DNA of 12,141 bases from Candidatus Didemnitutus sp. GTDB lineage: Bacteria > Verrucomicrobiota > Verrucomicrobiia > Opitutales > Opitutaceae. The notes under the pieces are model-generated. The model was not told the DNA's origin. It was given only the letters and a program-made list of their open reading frames with translations, and searched no databases. Where the stretch lies: NCBI GenBank assembly GCA_030682505.1, contig JAUXOH010000137.1, positions 1 through 12,141 of the forward strand, given 5' to 3'. A program made the position numbers and the translations under genes. The first letter of the stretch is position 1. Each line of letters opens with the position of its first letter. Below, piece by piece: positions 1-6,364 of this stretch.

Positions 1-32
1 CCCCGGCAAACAGGAGAAACGTGGGGGAAACG

Positions 33-79
33 AATGACACGTATTGCGTGTCATTGCCTGACGACCGGTGCGGTCAGGC
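33..79 (-). terminator. Two tandem stem-loops at the 3' end of yebC
   Basis: Two inverted repeats sit back to back. The first has a 9-bp perfect stem (33-41 with 47-55) and a 5-nt loop. The second has a 7-bp stem (56-62, GCCTGAC, with 73-79, GTCAGGC) and a 10-nt loop, and it covers the yebC stop codon at 74-76. On the minus strand the RNA after the outer hairpin reads CGTTTCCCCC, so there is no real U-tract. They may end or protect the yebC transcript. The near-palindromic outer repeat could instead be a protein-binding site. The inverted repeats are seen directly; the role is inferred. Confidence 0.4.
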
Positions 80-826
80 GTGGGCGGCTTCGTTGACGGC
101 GTCGTCCATTTCTTCGTTCGAATAGACGGATTGCACGTCCTCGCTGTCGTCGAGGGCCTCGTGCAACCGGACCAGCGTCTTGGCGAGGCTTACGTCCGTG
201 ACGGGCACCGTCACGGTGGGGATGTAGCTGATTTCGGCCGACTCGGCCGGAATGCCGGCGTCTTCGATGGCGTGGGCGACTTTGTCGAAAATATGGAGGT
301 CGCACCGGAGCTCGTAGCCCTGCTCGGTGGTGATGATGTCGTCGGCCCCGGCGGAGATCGCGAGCTCCATCAATTTGTCTTCGCTGATCCTGTCCTTCGC
401 GATGAGGAACTGCCCGGCGTGCAGGAACTGAAACATCACGGCCCCGGTCTGCGCAAGATTGCCACCCCAGCGCGTGAAGATGGAGCGCACCTCCTGCGCG
501 GCGCGGGTCTTGTTGTCGGTCGAGACCTTCACGACGAACGCCACGCCGCCCGGTCCATAGCCTTCGTAACAGAGCTCATCGAAAACCACGCCCGGCAATT
601 CGCCGGTGCCTTTCTTGATCGCGTGATCGAGATGGTCGGCGGGCATGTTGGCCTCGCGGGCCCGGAGGAGGATCGTGCGGAGTCGCGGGTTGGTGTCCGG
701 ACCGCCGCCGCCGGATTTCGCGGCGCTCGTGATTTCGCGAGCGAGGCGGGAGAACATTTTTCCCCGGCGCGCGTCGGTCACGGCCTTGGCTCGCTTCACC
801 TTTGACCACTTGTTGTGTCCTGCCAT
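74..826 (-). CDS. yebC: YebC/PmpR family protein (TACO1-like translation factor or regulator)
   Basis: This 250-residue protein has the normal length of the family. It opens with the hallmark MAGHNKWSKVK, followed by RRGKMFSRLAREI and a glycine-rich turn (about 39-42). The central domain carries the family block YGPGGVAF...STDNKTRAAQEVRS...GGNL. The C-terminal third has the usual alternating beta/alpha pattern and an acidic tail (EEMDDAVNEAAHA). YebC proteins were long annotated as DNA-binding transcriptional regulators. Members related to mitochondrial TACO1 have more recently been tied to helping ribosomes through difficult (proline-rich) stretches, so a cytoplasmic translation role is a reasonable alternative. 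The start is fixed by the conserved N-terminus; the bases before it are pyrimidine-rich with no Shine-Dalgarno. It lies 67 bp after yidC, but an intrinsic terminator separates the two, so it is probably transcribed independently. Confidence 0.96.
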   Translation of the reverse strand: MAGHNKWSKVKRAKAVTDARRGKMFSRLAREITSAAKSGGGGPDTNPRLRTILLRAREANMPADHLDHAIKKGTGELPGVVFDELCYEGYGPGGVAFVVKVSTDNKTRAAQEVRSIFTRWGGNLAQTGAVMFQFLHAGQFLIAKDRISEDKLMELAISAGADDIITTEQGYELRCDLHIFDKVAHAIEDAGIPAESAEISYIPTVTVPVTDVSLAKTLVRLHEALDDSEDVQSVYSNEEMDDAVNEAAHA

Positions 827-861
827 GGAGACGAGAGGACAGCAAAGTCCGCGAGGTGGAC

Positions 862-889
862 AGAAAAAAGCCCGCCGGGTGGCGGGCGG
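862..889 (-). terminator. Intrinsic terminator of the rpmH-rnpA-yidD-yidC operon
   Basis: On the minus strand a 7-bp GC-only stem (GCCCGCC with GGCGGGC; plus-strand 870-876 and 881-887) with a 4-nt loop is followed immediately by six U residues (plus-strand A run 864-869). It starts only a few bases beyond the yidC stop codon (894-896). This is the canonical layout of a Rho-independent terminator. It argues that yidC ends the operon and that yebC is expressed mainly from its own start. Confidence 0.85.
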
Positions 890-893
890 AGGG

Positions 894-2681
894 TTATTTC
901 TTTTTCTTCGGCGTGACGTTCTTCATCTTCGCCTTCGGGTCCGCCTCCAGGCGCTTTTCGAGTTCGGGTTCAGGGAGACGGTTGATGAACATCTGCTGGC
1001 CGATGGTGAAAAGGCCGTTGACCGTTGAATAGAGCGCGAGGGCGCAGGAGAAGTTGTAGCAGAACAGCGTGAAGATCCACGGCATGATCTTGAACATGGT
1101 GGCCTGCATGTTGTCGGTGGACGGCATGGGCGTGAGCCGCATTTGCACGATCATCGTGCCGCCCATGAGCAGCGGCATGATGTTCAGCGGGAAGCCCAAA
1201 ATGCGGGCGATGGTGTCGGGGGCCGACAGATCGGACGCCCAGAGAAACGCGGCGAAGCGCAACTCGGAGGTGCTTTGCAACATGGAGAAGAAGCCGATGA
1301 AGAAGGGAATGGTGATGAGCACCGGGATGCAGCCGCCGAGCGGGTTGACCTTGTAGTCCTTGTAGAGGCGCATCATGGCCTCCTGTGCTTTTTGCGGGCT
1401 GTCTTTGTGCTTCGCGCGAATCTCGGTGAGCATCGGCGCGAGCTTGGCCATGCGCTTGGAGGAGCGCGACGCGGCGAGGGTGAACGGCACGAAGAAGATC
1501 TTCAGACACAGCGTGGTGATGACGATCGACCAGCCCCAACCCCACTTGAGGCTGTCGCCGCCGATCCAGCTGTGGACCTTGCTCATGATGGTGATGAGCA
1601 ATTTGGCGAACCAGCCGAAGAAGCCGAACTGCATCGCCTTGTCCTCGTCGTGCTTGAAATTTTCGGTGTTGGAGAGGCGGGTGTACTCCTTCGGGCCGGC
1701 AAAGTAGGTGGCGCCCCACGTCGTCGATGAGTTGGCCGCCAGGGGCTTGACCTCGAAGTAAGCGATGCCACTGACGCCATAGGCGCGCTTGTCCTCAACC
1801 GGGGCCTGCGGATAAACCTTCACCCGCGCGATGCGCATGCCGGTGCCGGGTTCGTCGGGGGTGAGAATGGAGGCGAAGAATTGATTTTTCACCGAGGCCC
1901 ACATGATGGCCGCCGGCCGGTCGATGAAGGGCAGATCGACTTTGGAACCGAAACCGAAACCGCTCAGGAAGCCGCCGCCTTCGAGCTTGCTGCGCTCGAC
2001 ATGTTCGAAGTCCTCGCCGTCCCAGTAACCGACATTGAGGTAGAGGCCGAAGTCTTCCGCGTTTACTGGGGCGGCGGTGCCGATGTTGATCGCACCGCGC
2101 GGGAGGGGCAACGGTTGGTTGGCCAGGTTGCGGAACGTGGTCTCGTGCCGGATCTGGTAGGGGTCGCCGTTGCCGTTGCCGAGCAGGGTGTACCGGCGCG
2201 TGATTTCCAGCTGCTCGTTGGCGCGGGCCCGATAGACCACCTCGGTCGAGGTGCGCGAAACGAGCTGGTAGCGGGCGTCTTGATCGGCGCCGGGGAAATC
2301 CACCAAGCTCAGGGCCGGGGCGGCGTGGAGGGCATTGAGCACGTAGGGCTTGTCGTCGCCCTTTACGGCGGCATGTTTCAGCAGCGCGATGCTGTCGATG
2401 GCACCGCCGGCGTTGGTGAACTTCACCGAGATGAACTCGTTGGCTACCGTGACAAATTCCGCCGGGGCGGTGTCGCGCGCCGGGGCCGTGAGGGCGGCGT
2501 CGTGGGGCGACGAGGCCGGACCGCCGACCGGCGCTTGGTTGCGTGCGATCGGGCTGGTGGCCGGCGCGGTTTCAATCGCGGGCCGGGGTTGCGGCTGGGG
2601 CGCGATTTTGGCGCTGTAATAAAAGGCGGCCATGGCTGCGATGATGAGCAGCACGCCGATAACGGTATTCTTTTTGTCCAT
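894..2681 (-). CDS. yidC: Membrane protein insertase YidC (Oxa1/Alb3 family, Gram-negative type)
   Basis: The protein (595 residues) inserts and folds inner-membrane proteins, alone or with SecYEG. It starts MDKKNTVIGVLLI, giving the first membrane helix (about 5-22). A proline/alanine-rich linker and a large periplasmic P1 domain (about 75-350) follow. The conserved C-terminal insertase core has the block MMRLYKDYKVNPLGGCIPVL, a SELRFAAFLWASDLS segment, several membrane helices and a basic tail ending PKKKK. A longer frame reaches upstream to 2795, but those 38 codons lie over the end of yidD and look unlike protein; the start at 2681 matches the family. In the first core helix the position usually held by the groove arginine (R366 in E. 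coli) appears to be lysine (K394, LCLKIFFVPF). It lies 20 bp after yidD and is followed by a terminator. Confidence 0.97.
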   Translation of the reverse strand: MDKKNTVIGVLLIIAAMAAFYYSAKIAPQPQPRPAIETAPATSPIARNQAPVGGPASSPHDAALTAPARDTAPAEFVTVANEFISVKFTNAGGAIDSIALLKHAAVKGDDKPYVLNALHAAPALSLVDFPGADQDARYQLVSRTSTEVVYRARANEQLEITRRYTLLGNGNGDPYQIRHETTFRNLANQPLPLPRGAINIGTAAPVNAEDFGLYLNVGYWDGEDFEHVERSKLEGGGFLSGFGFGSKVDLPFIDRPAAIMWASVKNQFFASILTPDEPGTGMRIARVKVYPQAPVEDKRAYGVSGIAYFEVKPLAANSSTTWGATYFAGPKEYTRLSNTENFKHDEDKAMQFGFFGWFAKLLITIMSKVHSWIGGDSLKWGWGWSIVITTLCLKIFFVPFTLAASRSSKRMAKLAPMLTEIRAKHKDSPQKAQEAMMRLYKDYKVNPLGGCIPVLITIPFFIGFFSMLQSTSELRFAAFLWASDLSAPDTIARILGFPLNIMPLLMGGTMIVQMRLTPMPSTDNMQATMFKIMPWIFTLFCYNFSCALALYSTVNGLFTIGQQMFINRLPEPELEKRLEADPKAKMKNVTPKKKK

Positions 2682-2701
2682 TAGGAAAAGAGGCGGGGGG
2701 A

Positions 2702-3022
2702 TCAGCCTTCGGCCGGAGTGGCGCGGCTGACATTGAGGCAGGAAGGTTTCCGGGGTGGCACCGGGTCGAGACCGCCCGGGTGCCAAGGGCCGCACTTGGC
2801 CAGCCGCCGCACCGCTAGGGCGAGGCCGTGGACGAGACCGTGTTCACGCAACGCCGCTTGCGCGTAGTGCGAACAGGTGGGCGCGAAGCGGCAGCCGCAC
2901 ATCGGCGCCGCGACGCTGAGCGCGGGAGAAACGGTGTGTTGATAAACCCAAATGAGTCCGCTCACGGCGGCGACGCCTGTTTGGGAGGCGCGCGAAGAAA
3001 TGGCGGCGGGTGACTCAGACAT
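2702..3022 (-). CDS. yidD: Membrane protein insertion efficiency factor YidD
   Basis: This is a small (106-residue) membrane-associated protein that assists YidC-dependent insertion. The family pattern is clear: an amphipathic N-terminal helix (SGLIWVYQHTVSPAL), then the cysteine motif CGCRFAPTCSHYAQAAL, a G-rich helix ending in RRLAKCGPWHPGG, and the closing DPVPPR. The ATG at 3022 overlaps the rnpA stop codon by 8 bp (ATGTCTGA), which suggests translational coupling. An in-frame start four codons upstream (3034) is possible but lies deeper inside rnpA. The order rnpA-yidD-yidC is widely conserved and supports the call. Confidence 0.95.
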   Translation of the reverse strand: MSESPAAISSRASQTGVAAVSGLIWVYQHTVSPALSVAAPMCGCRFAPTCSHYAQAALREHGLVHGLALAVRRLAKCGPWHPGGLDPVPPRKPSCLNVSRATPAEG

Positions 3023-3404
3023 GACGGAGAGCAAGCTTGCGGCAGACGGTGACGAAACGGGCTTCCACCTCGGGCAGGGCCAGGCGCAGCAGGGCGGGGC
3101 GGGCGGTCAGGATGAGATCGAGCCCGGCGGGAACGAGCGCCTGGTGTTTGCGGTAAACCTCGCGCAGGCGGCGTTTCGCGCGATTGCGGGCGACGGCGTT
3201 GCCTACGGCGGCCCGGGAAGCGACCACGCCAACGCGGGCGGGTGTCGTGTCGCCCGGTGCGGGTCGGGTGCGCCAAACCAAAAGAAACGCGCCACAGTCG
3301 GCACGGCGGCCCTGCTCGCGCGTGGCAAGAAAGTCGCGGTTGCGCTTCACGCGCTGCGAGGCGCGGAGGCGCTGCGACGGCAAAGGTCTGTCAGCGCCGG
3401 GCAC
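3015..3404 (-). CDS. rnpA: Ribonuclease P protein component
   Basis: This is the basic protein subunit that binds the RNase P RNA and helps it cleave the 5' leader from tRNA precursors. The 129-residue protein shows the family layout: an N-terminal stretch with RVKRNRDFLATREQGRRA, a core strand RVGVVASRAAVGNAV, and the signature RNR helix ARNRAKRRLREVYR. A hydrophobic strand GLDLILTARPA and a closing helix follow. The start taken here is a GTG at 3404, 16 bp after rpmH; a TTG seven codons further in would also fit the family length. There is no Shine-Dalgarno, so coupling with rpmH translation is likely. The 3' end overlaps yidD. Confidence 0.95.
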   Translation of the reverse strand: MPGADRPLPSQRLRASQRVKRNRDFLATREQGRRADCGAFLLVWRTRPAPGDTTPARVGVVASRAAVGNAVARNRAKRRLREVYRKHQALVPAGLDLILTARPALLRLALPEVEARFVTVCRKLALRHV

Positions 3405-3420
3405 GGCGGGAGTCGTCGAA

Positions 3421-3558
3421 TCAGACGACGGTCAGCCGCTTACGGCCTTTGCGACGACGGTTGGCGAGGACTGCGCGGCCGCCTTTGGTGGCCTTGCGGG
3501 CGCGATATCCAATCTTGCGGGCGCGCTTTAAGCGATGCGGGCGGAATGTAGGTTGCAT
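3421..3558 (-). CDS. rpmH: 50S ribosomal protein L34
   Basis: This is a very short gene (45 residues) read as MQPTFRPHRLKRARKIGYRA followed by RKATKGGRAVLANRRRKGRK and RLTVV. It matches L34 almost throughout: the TFRPH opening (usually TFQPS), K-R-x-R, GYRARKAT, GGRAVLANRRRKGRKRL. L34 is a highly basic protein of the large ribosomal subunit. It is the first gene of the rpmH-rnpA-yidD-yidC unit, with 16 bp to rnpA. The leader before the ATG (CTCTTTTCTCAATCAGACC) is pyrimidine-rich and has no Shine-Dalgarno. The classical neighbour dnaA is absent on the upstream side; a divergent unrelated pair lies there instead. Confidence 0.97.
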   Translation of the reverse strand: MQPTFRPHRLKRARKIGYRARKATKGGRAVLANRRRKGRKRLTVV

Positions 3559-3582
3559 GGTCTGATTGAGAAAAGAGGTTCA

Positions 3583-3611
3583 AAGTCAGTGAAGGCCCCG
3601 GGGCCTGTCAA
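3583..3611 (-). promoter_or_regulatory. Candidate sigma-70-like promoter for rpmH with a palindromic spacer
   Basis: On the minus strand a perfect -35 hexamer TTGACA (plus-strand 3606-3611) is followed by a 17-bp spacer and a weak -10-like TGACTT (3583-3588). The transcript would start some 15-20 bases before the rpmH ATG. The spacer contains the palindrome GGCCCCGGGGCC (3594-3605). The -35 box, the spacing and the position fit a housekeeping promoter; the -10 element is poor, so the call is moderate. Confidence 0.5.
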
Positions 3612-3656
3612 GCATCAGGATTGAGTCCTTGGCGGACTGCTTAGGCCCCTCGGGCT

Positions 3657-3678
3657 GGTCCGCCCGGCCCGGCGGACC
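3657..3678. other. GC-rich inverted repeat in the rpmH / kinase-like divergent intergenic region
   Basis: A perfect 8-bp inverted repeat (GGTCCGCC at 3657-3664 and GGCGGACC at 3671-3678) with a 6-base loop lies between the two divergent units. There is no T-run on either side, so it is not a clear intrinsic terminator. It may be an operator or simply structured DNA. The rest of 3559-3798 shows no RNA gene and no DnaA box resembling TTATCCACA. Confidence 0.35.
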
Positions 3679-3798
3679 GAAAACACCCCCGGGACGGGCC
3701 CAATATTCTGGCCTCACTCCCTGATTGTGAACAGCCTGCGCACAAATTCATTTTGCGTTCCGCCGCTTCACTCGCGACGGTGGGCGCGTGTCCGATCC

Positions 3799-4731
3799 AT
3801 GCAGCAAAAAGACCCGTTCACCGGACGCTTTACCCGTCTCGAAGGCCCCCGCCTCCCCGGCGCGGAAGGATGGGCCGCTATTTTGGACGGTCACCGGCAA
3901 CGACTTCGGGCGCTCGATCAGTTGGGCCAAAAAGCAGTCGAATGCGGTATCCAAGCAGATAAAGACCGCGATCTCGTCCTCGTCGAAGAAGACGAAGTAA
4001 GCCTGCTCGAGGCCACCGGCGGCGAGTGGGCGGCTCTCGGCGAGGCGATTCGCAATTTTCGCGCGCAGCTCCCACTGGCGCCGCTGGAATCCTTTGGGTT
4101 CAGCTCTGACGTGGAGGATCCCTTCGAGGTCAACACGCCGCAACTCACGCGCATCGGCGGCGGCGTGGAAGCTCTGGCCTTTGTCGATGGGCAGAAATCC
4201 GTCTACAAGTTCTTCCATTTTCGTGAGGGCGGCGACGTGGGGGCGACCTTCAAGTTCGACCGCGCCGAAGACGGGATGCTTCAGGCCACGGCGGTGCCGG
4301 GCAGTTACGCGATGCTGTTCGAAAAACTCCGGCTGATTCACACCTTGGGTATCCCGACCGAACTCGTGGCGATCACCCCCGAGGGAATTGTCGTCGCCAA
4401 GCAGACGCTCGGAGATGCGCTTCCGCCCAAAGCCGACGTGTCCGGGCTCGATCCCAGAATTCTCATCCCCTTGCCCTCCCGCTTTTTGCGCTCCGACCGC
4501 GACCACCCGCGCCTGGCCTTTTTGGACGATCAGCCCTGGCTCGTGGCCGATACGCACGACCGCAATGTGGTCCGCGCGATTGATGGCTCGTTGCGCGTGA
4601 TTGACCTCGTGGCCGCGCCACTGACCGCGGTGTTGTTGCAGGACCTGCCGCTTTTCCGCGCATGGATTGAGCGCGCCCGGCTCGACCCGCAGGCGGAAAT
4701 CCTCCCCCCGGTCAACGACGACGAATTATGA
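3799..4731 (+). CDS. Uncharacterised protein with kinase-like motifs (possible PolyVal-kinase relative)
   Basis: I do not recognise a named gene here. From the ATG at 3799 the protein has 310 residues. The first ~100 are charged and helical. The second half has kinase-fold hallmarks in order: a glycine turn (GGG 120-122), a strand with a central lysine (SVYKFF, K137), a hinge-like stretch (GIPTELVAITPEGIVVAKQ), a catalytic-loop-like DTHDRNV (251-257) and a metal-site-like VIDL (D269). The arrangement recalls the kinase domain described in polyvalent proteins (Kinase-PolyVal) and, more distantly, HipA or aminoglycoside kinases. This is motif reading only; substrate and activity are unknown. 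A GTG at 3727 could extend it by 24 residues (MNSLRTNSF...), but that stretch looks unlike the rest. Its TGA overlaps the ATG of the transporter gene (ATGA at 4728), so the two are probably co-expressed. Confidence 0.75.
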   Translation: MQQKDPFTGRFTRLEGPRLPGAEGWAAILDGHRQRLRALDQLGQKAVECGIQADKDRDLVLVEEDEVSLLEATGGEWAALGEAIRNFRAQLPLAPLESFGFSSDVEDPFEVNTPQLTRIGGGVEALAFVDGQKSVYKFFHFREGGDVGATFKFDRAEDGMLQATAVPGSYAMLFEKLRLIHTLGIPTELVAITPEGIVVAKQTLGDALPPKADVSGLDPRILIPLPSRFLRSDRDHPRLAFLDDQPWLVADTHDRNVVRAIDGSLRVIDLVAAPLTAVLLQDLPLFRAWIERARLDPQAEILPPVNDDEL

Positions 4732-5732
4732 TCCCACCGACTCCAGCACCGAACCGGCCTTGGCTGCGAAACAACAGTTTCCTGCTCGGTTTGGGCGCGG
4801 CGGTGGCGCTGGCGTTTGTCTTTCCGGCGCCCGGCTCGCGCGGCGGCGTGCTTCACCCGGAGGTGCTGAACAACGTCGGCATCGCGCTGATTCTTTTCCT
4901 GCAAGGCCTGTCGCTGGCCTTCGAAAGCGTGCGCAAAGGCGCGGCCAACTGGCGGCTGCACGTCATCGTGCAGACCTTCACCTTTGTGGTGTTCCCGCTG
5001 GTCGGATTGCTGCTCACGTGGCTGGTGCCGTCGATTTGGACGACGCAACCGGGCGCGATCAGCGATGGCTTCCTCTACCTCTGCGTGTTGCCTTCGACCA
5101 TCTCGACGTCGGTCGTCTTTACCGCGGTGGCGCGTGGCAACACCGCCGGCGCCCTCTTCAACGCGGCGTTTTCCAACCTCCTCGGGGTCCTGCTGACGCC
5201 GATCCTCGTGTACCTGTTGATGCGGACGACGGGACAGACGGGTTCGGTCGGCCCGCTGCTGTTGAAGATCGCCGGGCTCACGCTGGTGCCGTTCGCGTTG
5301 GGGATGCTGTTGCGTCCGCATTTCCTCGCGGTGATCGAAGCGCGACGCGCGTGGGTCACGCGCCTCAGCAACCTCGTGGTGCTCTTCATTGTTTACGCGG
5401 CGTTTTGCGATTCAGTGACGCAGGAGATCTGGCAGCGCCACGGCGCGAGTCTGACCGCCGCCACCTTTGCCCTCGTGGTTCTGCTGTTTGCCGGCATGTC
5501 GGCGCTGCTCTACGGGTCCTGTCGCGCACTGCGGCTCAACCGGGAGGATTTCATCGCCGCGTATTTCTGCGGCGTGAAGAAAACGCTCGCAATGGGCGTG
5601 CCGCTCGCGGTGTTGATTTTCGGGGCGCGGGCCGACCTGACGCTGATTTTGCTGCCGATCATTTTCTACCACCTCGTGCAATTGGTGGGGAATGGCGTGC
5701 TGGCCAACCGCTGGGCGCGGACGGGCGCATGA
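4728..5732 (+). CDS. SBF-like (YfeH family) bile acid:sodium symporter-type transporter
   Basis: This 334-residue integral membrane protein has about ten hydrophobic helices, the size and pattern of YfeH and other SBF-like CPA-superfamily proteins. Conserved stretches are seen: NNVGIALILFLQGLSLAFES near helix 2, the discontinuous-helix region LPSTISTSVVFTAVARGNTA (about 124-143), NAAFSNLLGVLLTPIL, and late in the protein FCGVKKTLAMGVPLA, all typical of this branch. Relatives of known function carry bile acids or other organic anions with sodium, but for YfeH-type proteins the substrate is generally unknown, so none is assigned. The start is set by the ATGA overlap with the upstream kinase-like gene. 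It converges on the peroxiredoxin gene 54 bp away; no clear terminator is visible in that gap. Confidence 0.92.
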   Translation: MIPPTPAPNRPWLRNNSFLLGLGAAVALAFVFPAPGSRGGVLHPEVLNNVGIALILFLQGLSLAFESVRKGAANWRLHVIVQTFTFVVFPLVGLLLTWLVPSIWTTQPGAISDGFLYLCVLPSTISTSVVFTAVARGNTAGALFNAAFSNLLGVLLTPILVYLLMRTTGQTGSVGPLLLKIAGLTLVPFALGMLLRPHFLAVIEARRAWVTRLSNLVVLFIVYAAFCDSVTQEIWQRHGASLTAATFALVVLLFAGMSALLYGSCRALRLNREDFIAAYFCGVKKTLAMGVPLAVLIFGARADLTLILLPIIFYHLVQLVGNGVLANRWARTGA

Positions 5733-5786
5733 ACCTGCCGCGGCGGGTCGGCCGCGACGGCGAAAGACAGGAGAACGTGCCGCCGA

Positions 5787-6317
5787 TTATTCCCCGAGCG
5801 ATTTCAGCGCGGCGAGGACGTCTTCCGCCTGTTTGGCGGTGGAGGCCTTGAAATCGGCCCAGACGATCTTGCCTTCCTTGTTGATCAGGAACGCCTGGCG
5901 GGAGGCGAATGAACCAACCAGCGGAATGTCGCGCGTCGGCACCCCGAAGGCGGTGATGACGACTTTCTCGGCATCGGCGATCAACGTGAAGGGCAGGTTG
6001 TATTTCTCGCGGAATTTTTTCTGCGCCTCGACGTCGTCCGCGCTCACGCCGATGACGGTCACGCCCTTCCGGCCGAGTTCGGCGTAGGCATCGCGGAGAC
6101 TGCAGCCCTGCGCCGTGCAGCCCGGGGTGTCGGCCTTCGGGTAGAAGTAGACGAGCGTGTAGCCCTGCTTGTAGGTTTCGGCGAAGTTGAGGGGCACGCC
6201 GGCATCGGTGGTTCCGGTCACGGCGGGGGCGGAATCGCCGACCTTGAGCGGTTCGGCGGAGGCATGGAGCGAGAATAACATGGTGGCGAGGAGGGCGACG
6301 CAACGGACGGGTTTCAT
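5787..6317 (-). CDS. Exported Bcp-type peroxiredoxin (thiol peroxidase)
   Basis: This 176-residue peroxiredoxin reduces hydrogen peroxide or organic peroxides using thiols. The N-terminus MKPVRCVALLATMLFSLHASA is a typical Sec signal peptide with a probable cut after ASA, so the enzyme likely works outside the cytoplasm. The thioredoxin-fold core has the active site DTPGCTAQGCSLRD, with the peroxidatic Cys67 and a resolving Cys72 spaced as in E. coli Bcp. It also has GVSADD, PFTLIADAEK and the downstream SRQAFLINKEG, whose arginine is the usual active-site partner. The start is the ATG before the signal peptide; a longer open frame upstream runs over cinA and is not real. It follows cinA on the same strand by 47 bp and may be co-transcribed with it. 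Most Bcp proteins are cytoplasmic; exported forms occur in several phyla. Confidence 0.94.
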   Translation of the reverse strand: MKPVRCVALLATMLFSLHASAEPLKVGDSAPAVTGTTDAGVPLNFAETYKQGYTLVYFYPKADTPGCTAQGCSLRDAYAELGRKGVTVIGVSADDVEAQKKFREKYNLPFTLIADAEKVVITAFGVPTRDIPLVGSFASRQAFLINKEGKIVWADFKASTAKQAEDVLAALKSLGE

Positions 6318-6364
6318 GGAAAGCAGAAGGTAGCCACTCCGCCGGGCAAAGCAAGGGGCGGGCG

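Noticed and set aside
68..805. Long plus-strand frames opposite yebC, yidC, cinA and the dehydrogenase
   Set aside because: They are antisense shadows produced by strong third-position GC bias; none has a recognisable domain.
2682..2795. In-frame 38-codon extension of yidC
   Set aside because: It covers the end of yidD and is Arg/Pro-rich; MDKKNTVIGV at 2681 is the natural start with the first membrane helix.
3559..3726. Possible replication origin next to rpmH
   Set aside because: No DnaA boxes, no AT-rich unwinding element and no dnaA gene are visible.
5733..5786. CGGCGG / CCGCCG inverted repeat between the transporter and peroxiredoxin genes
   Set aside because: The arms are only 6 bp, 33 bases apart, with no T-run; this is expected by chance in such GC-rich sequence.
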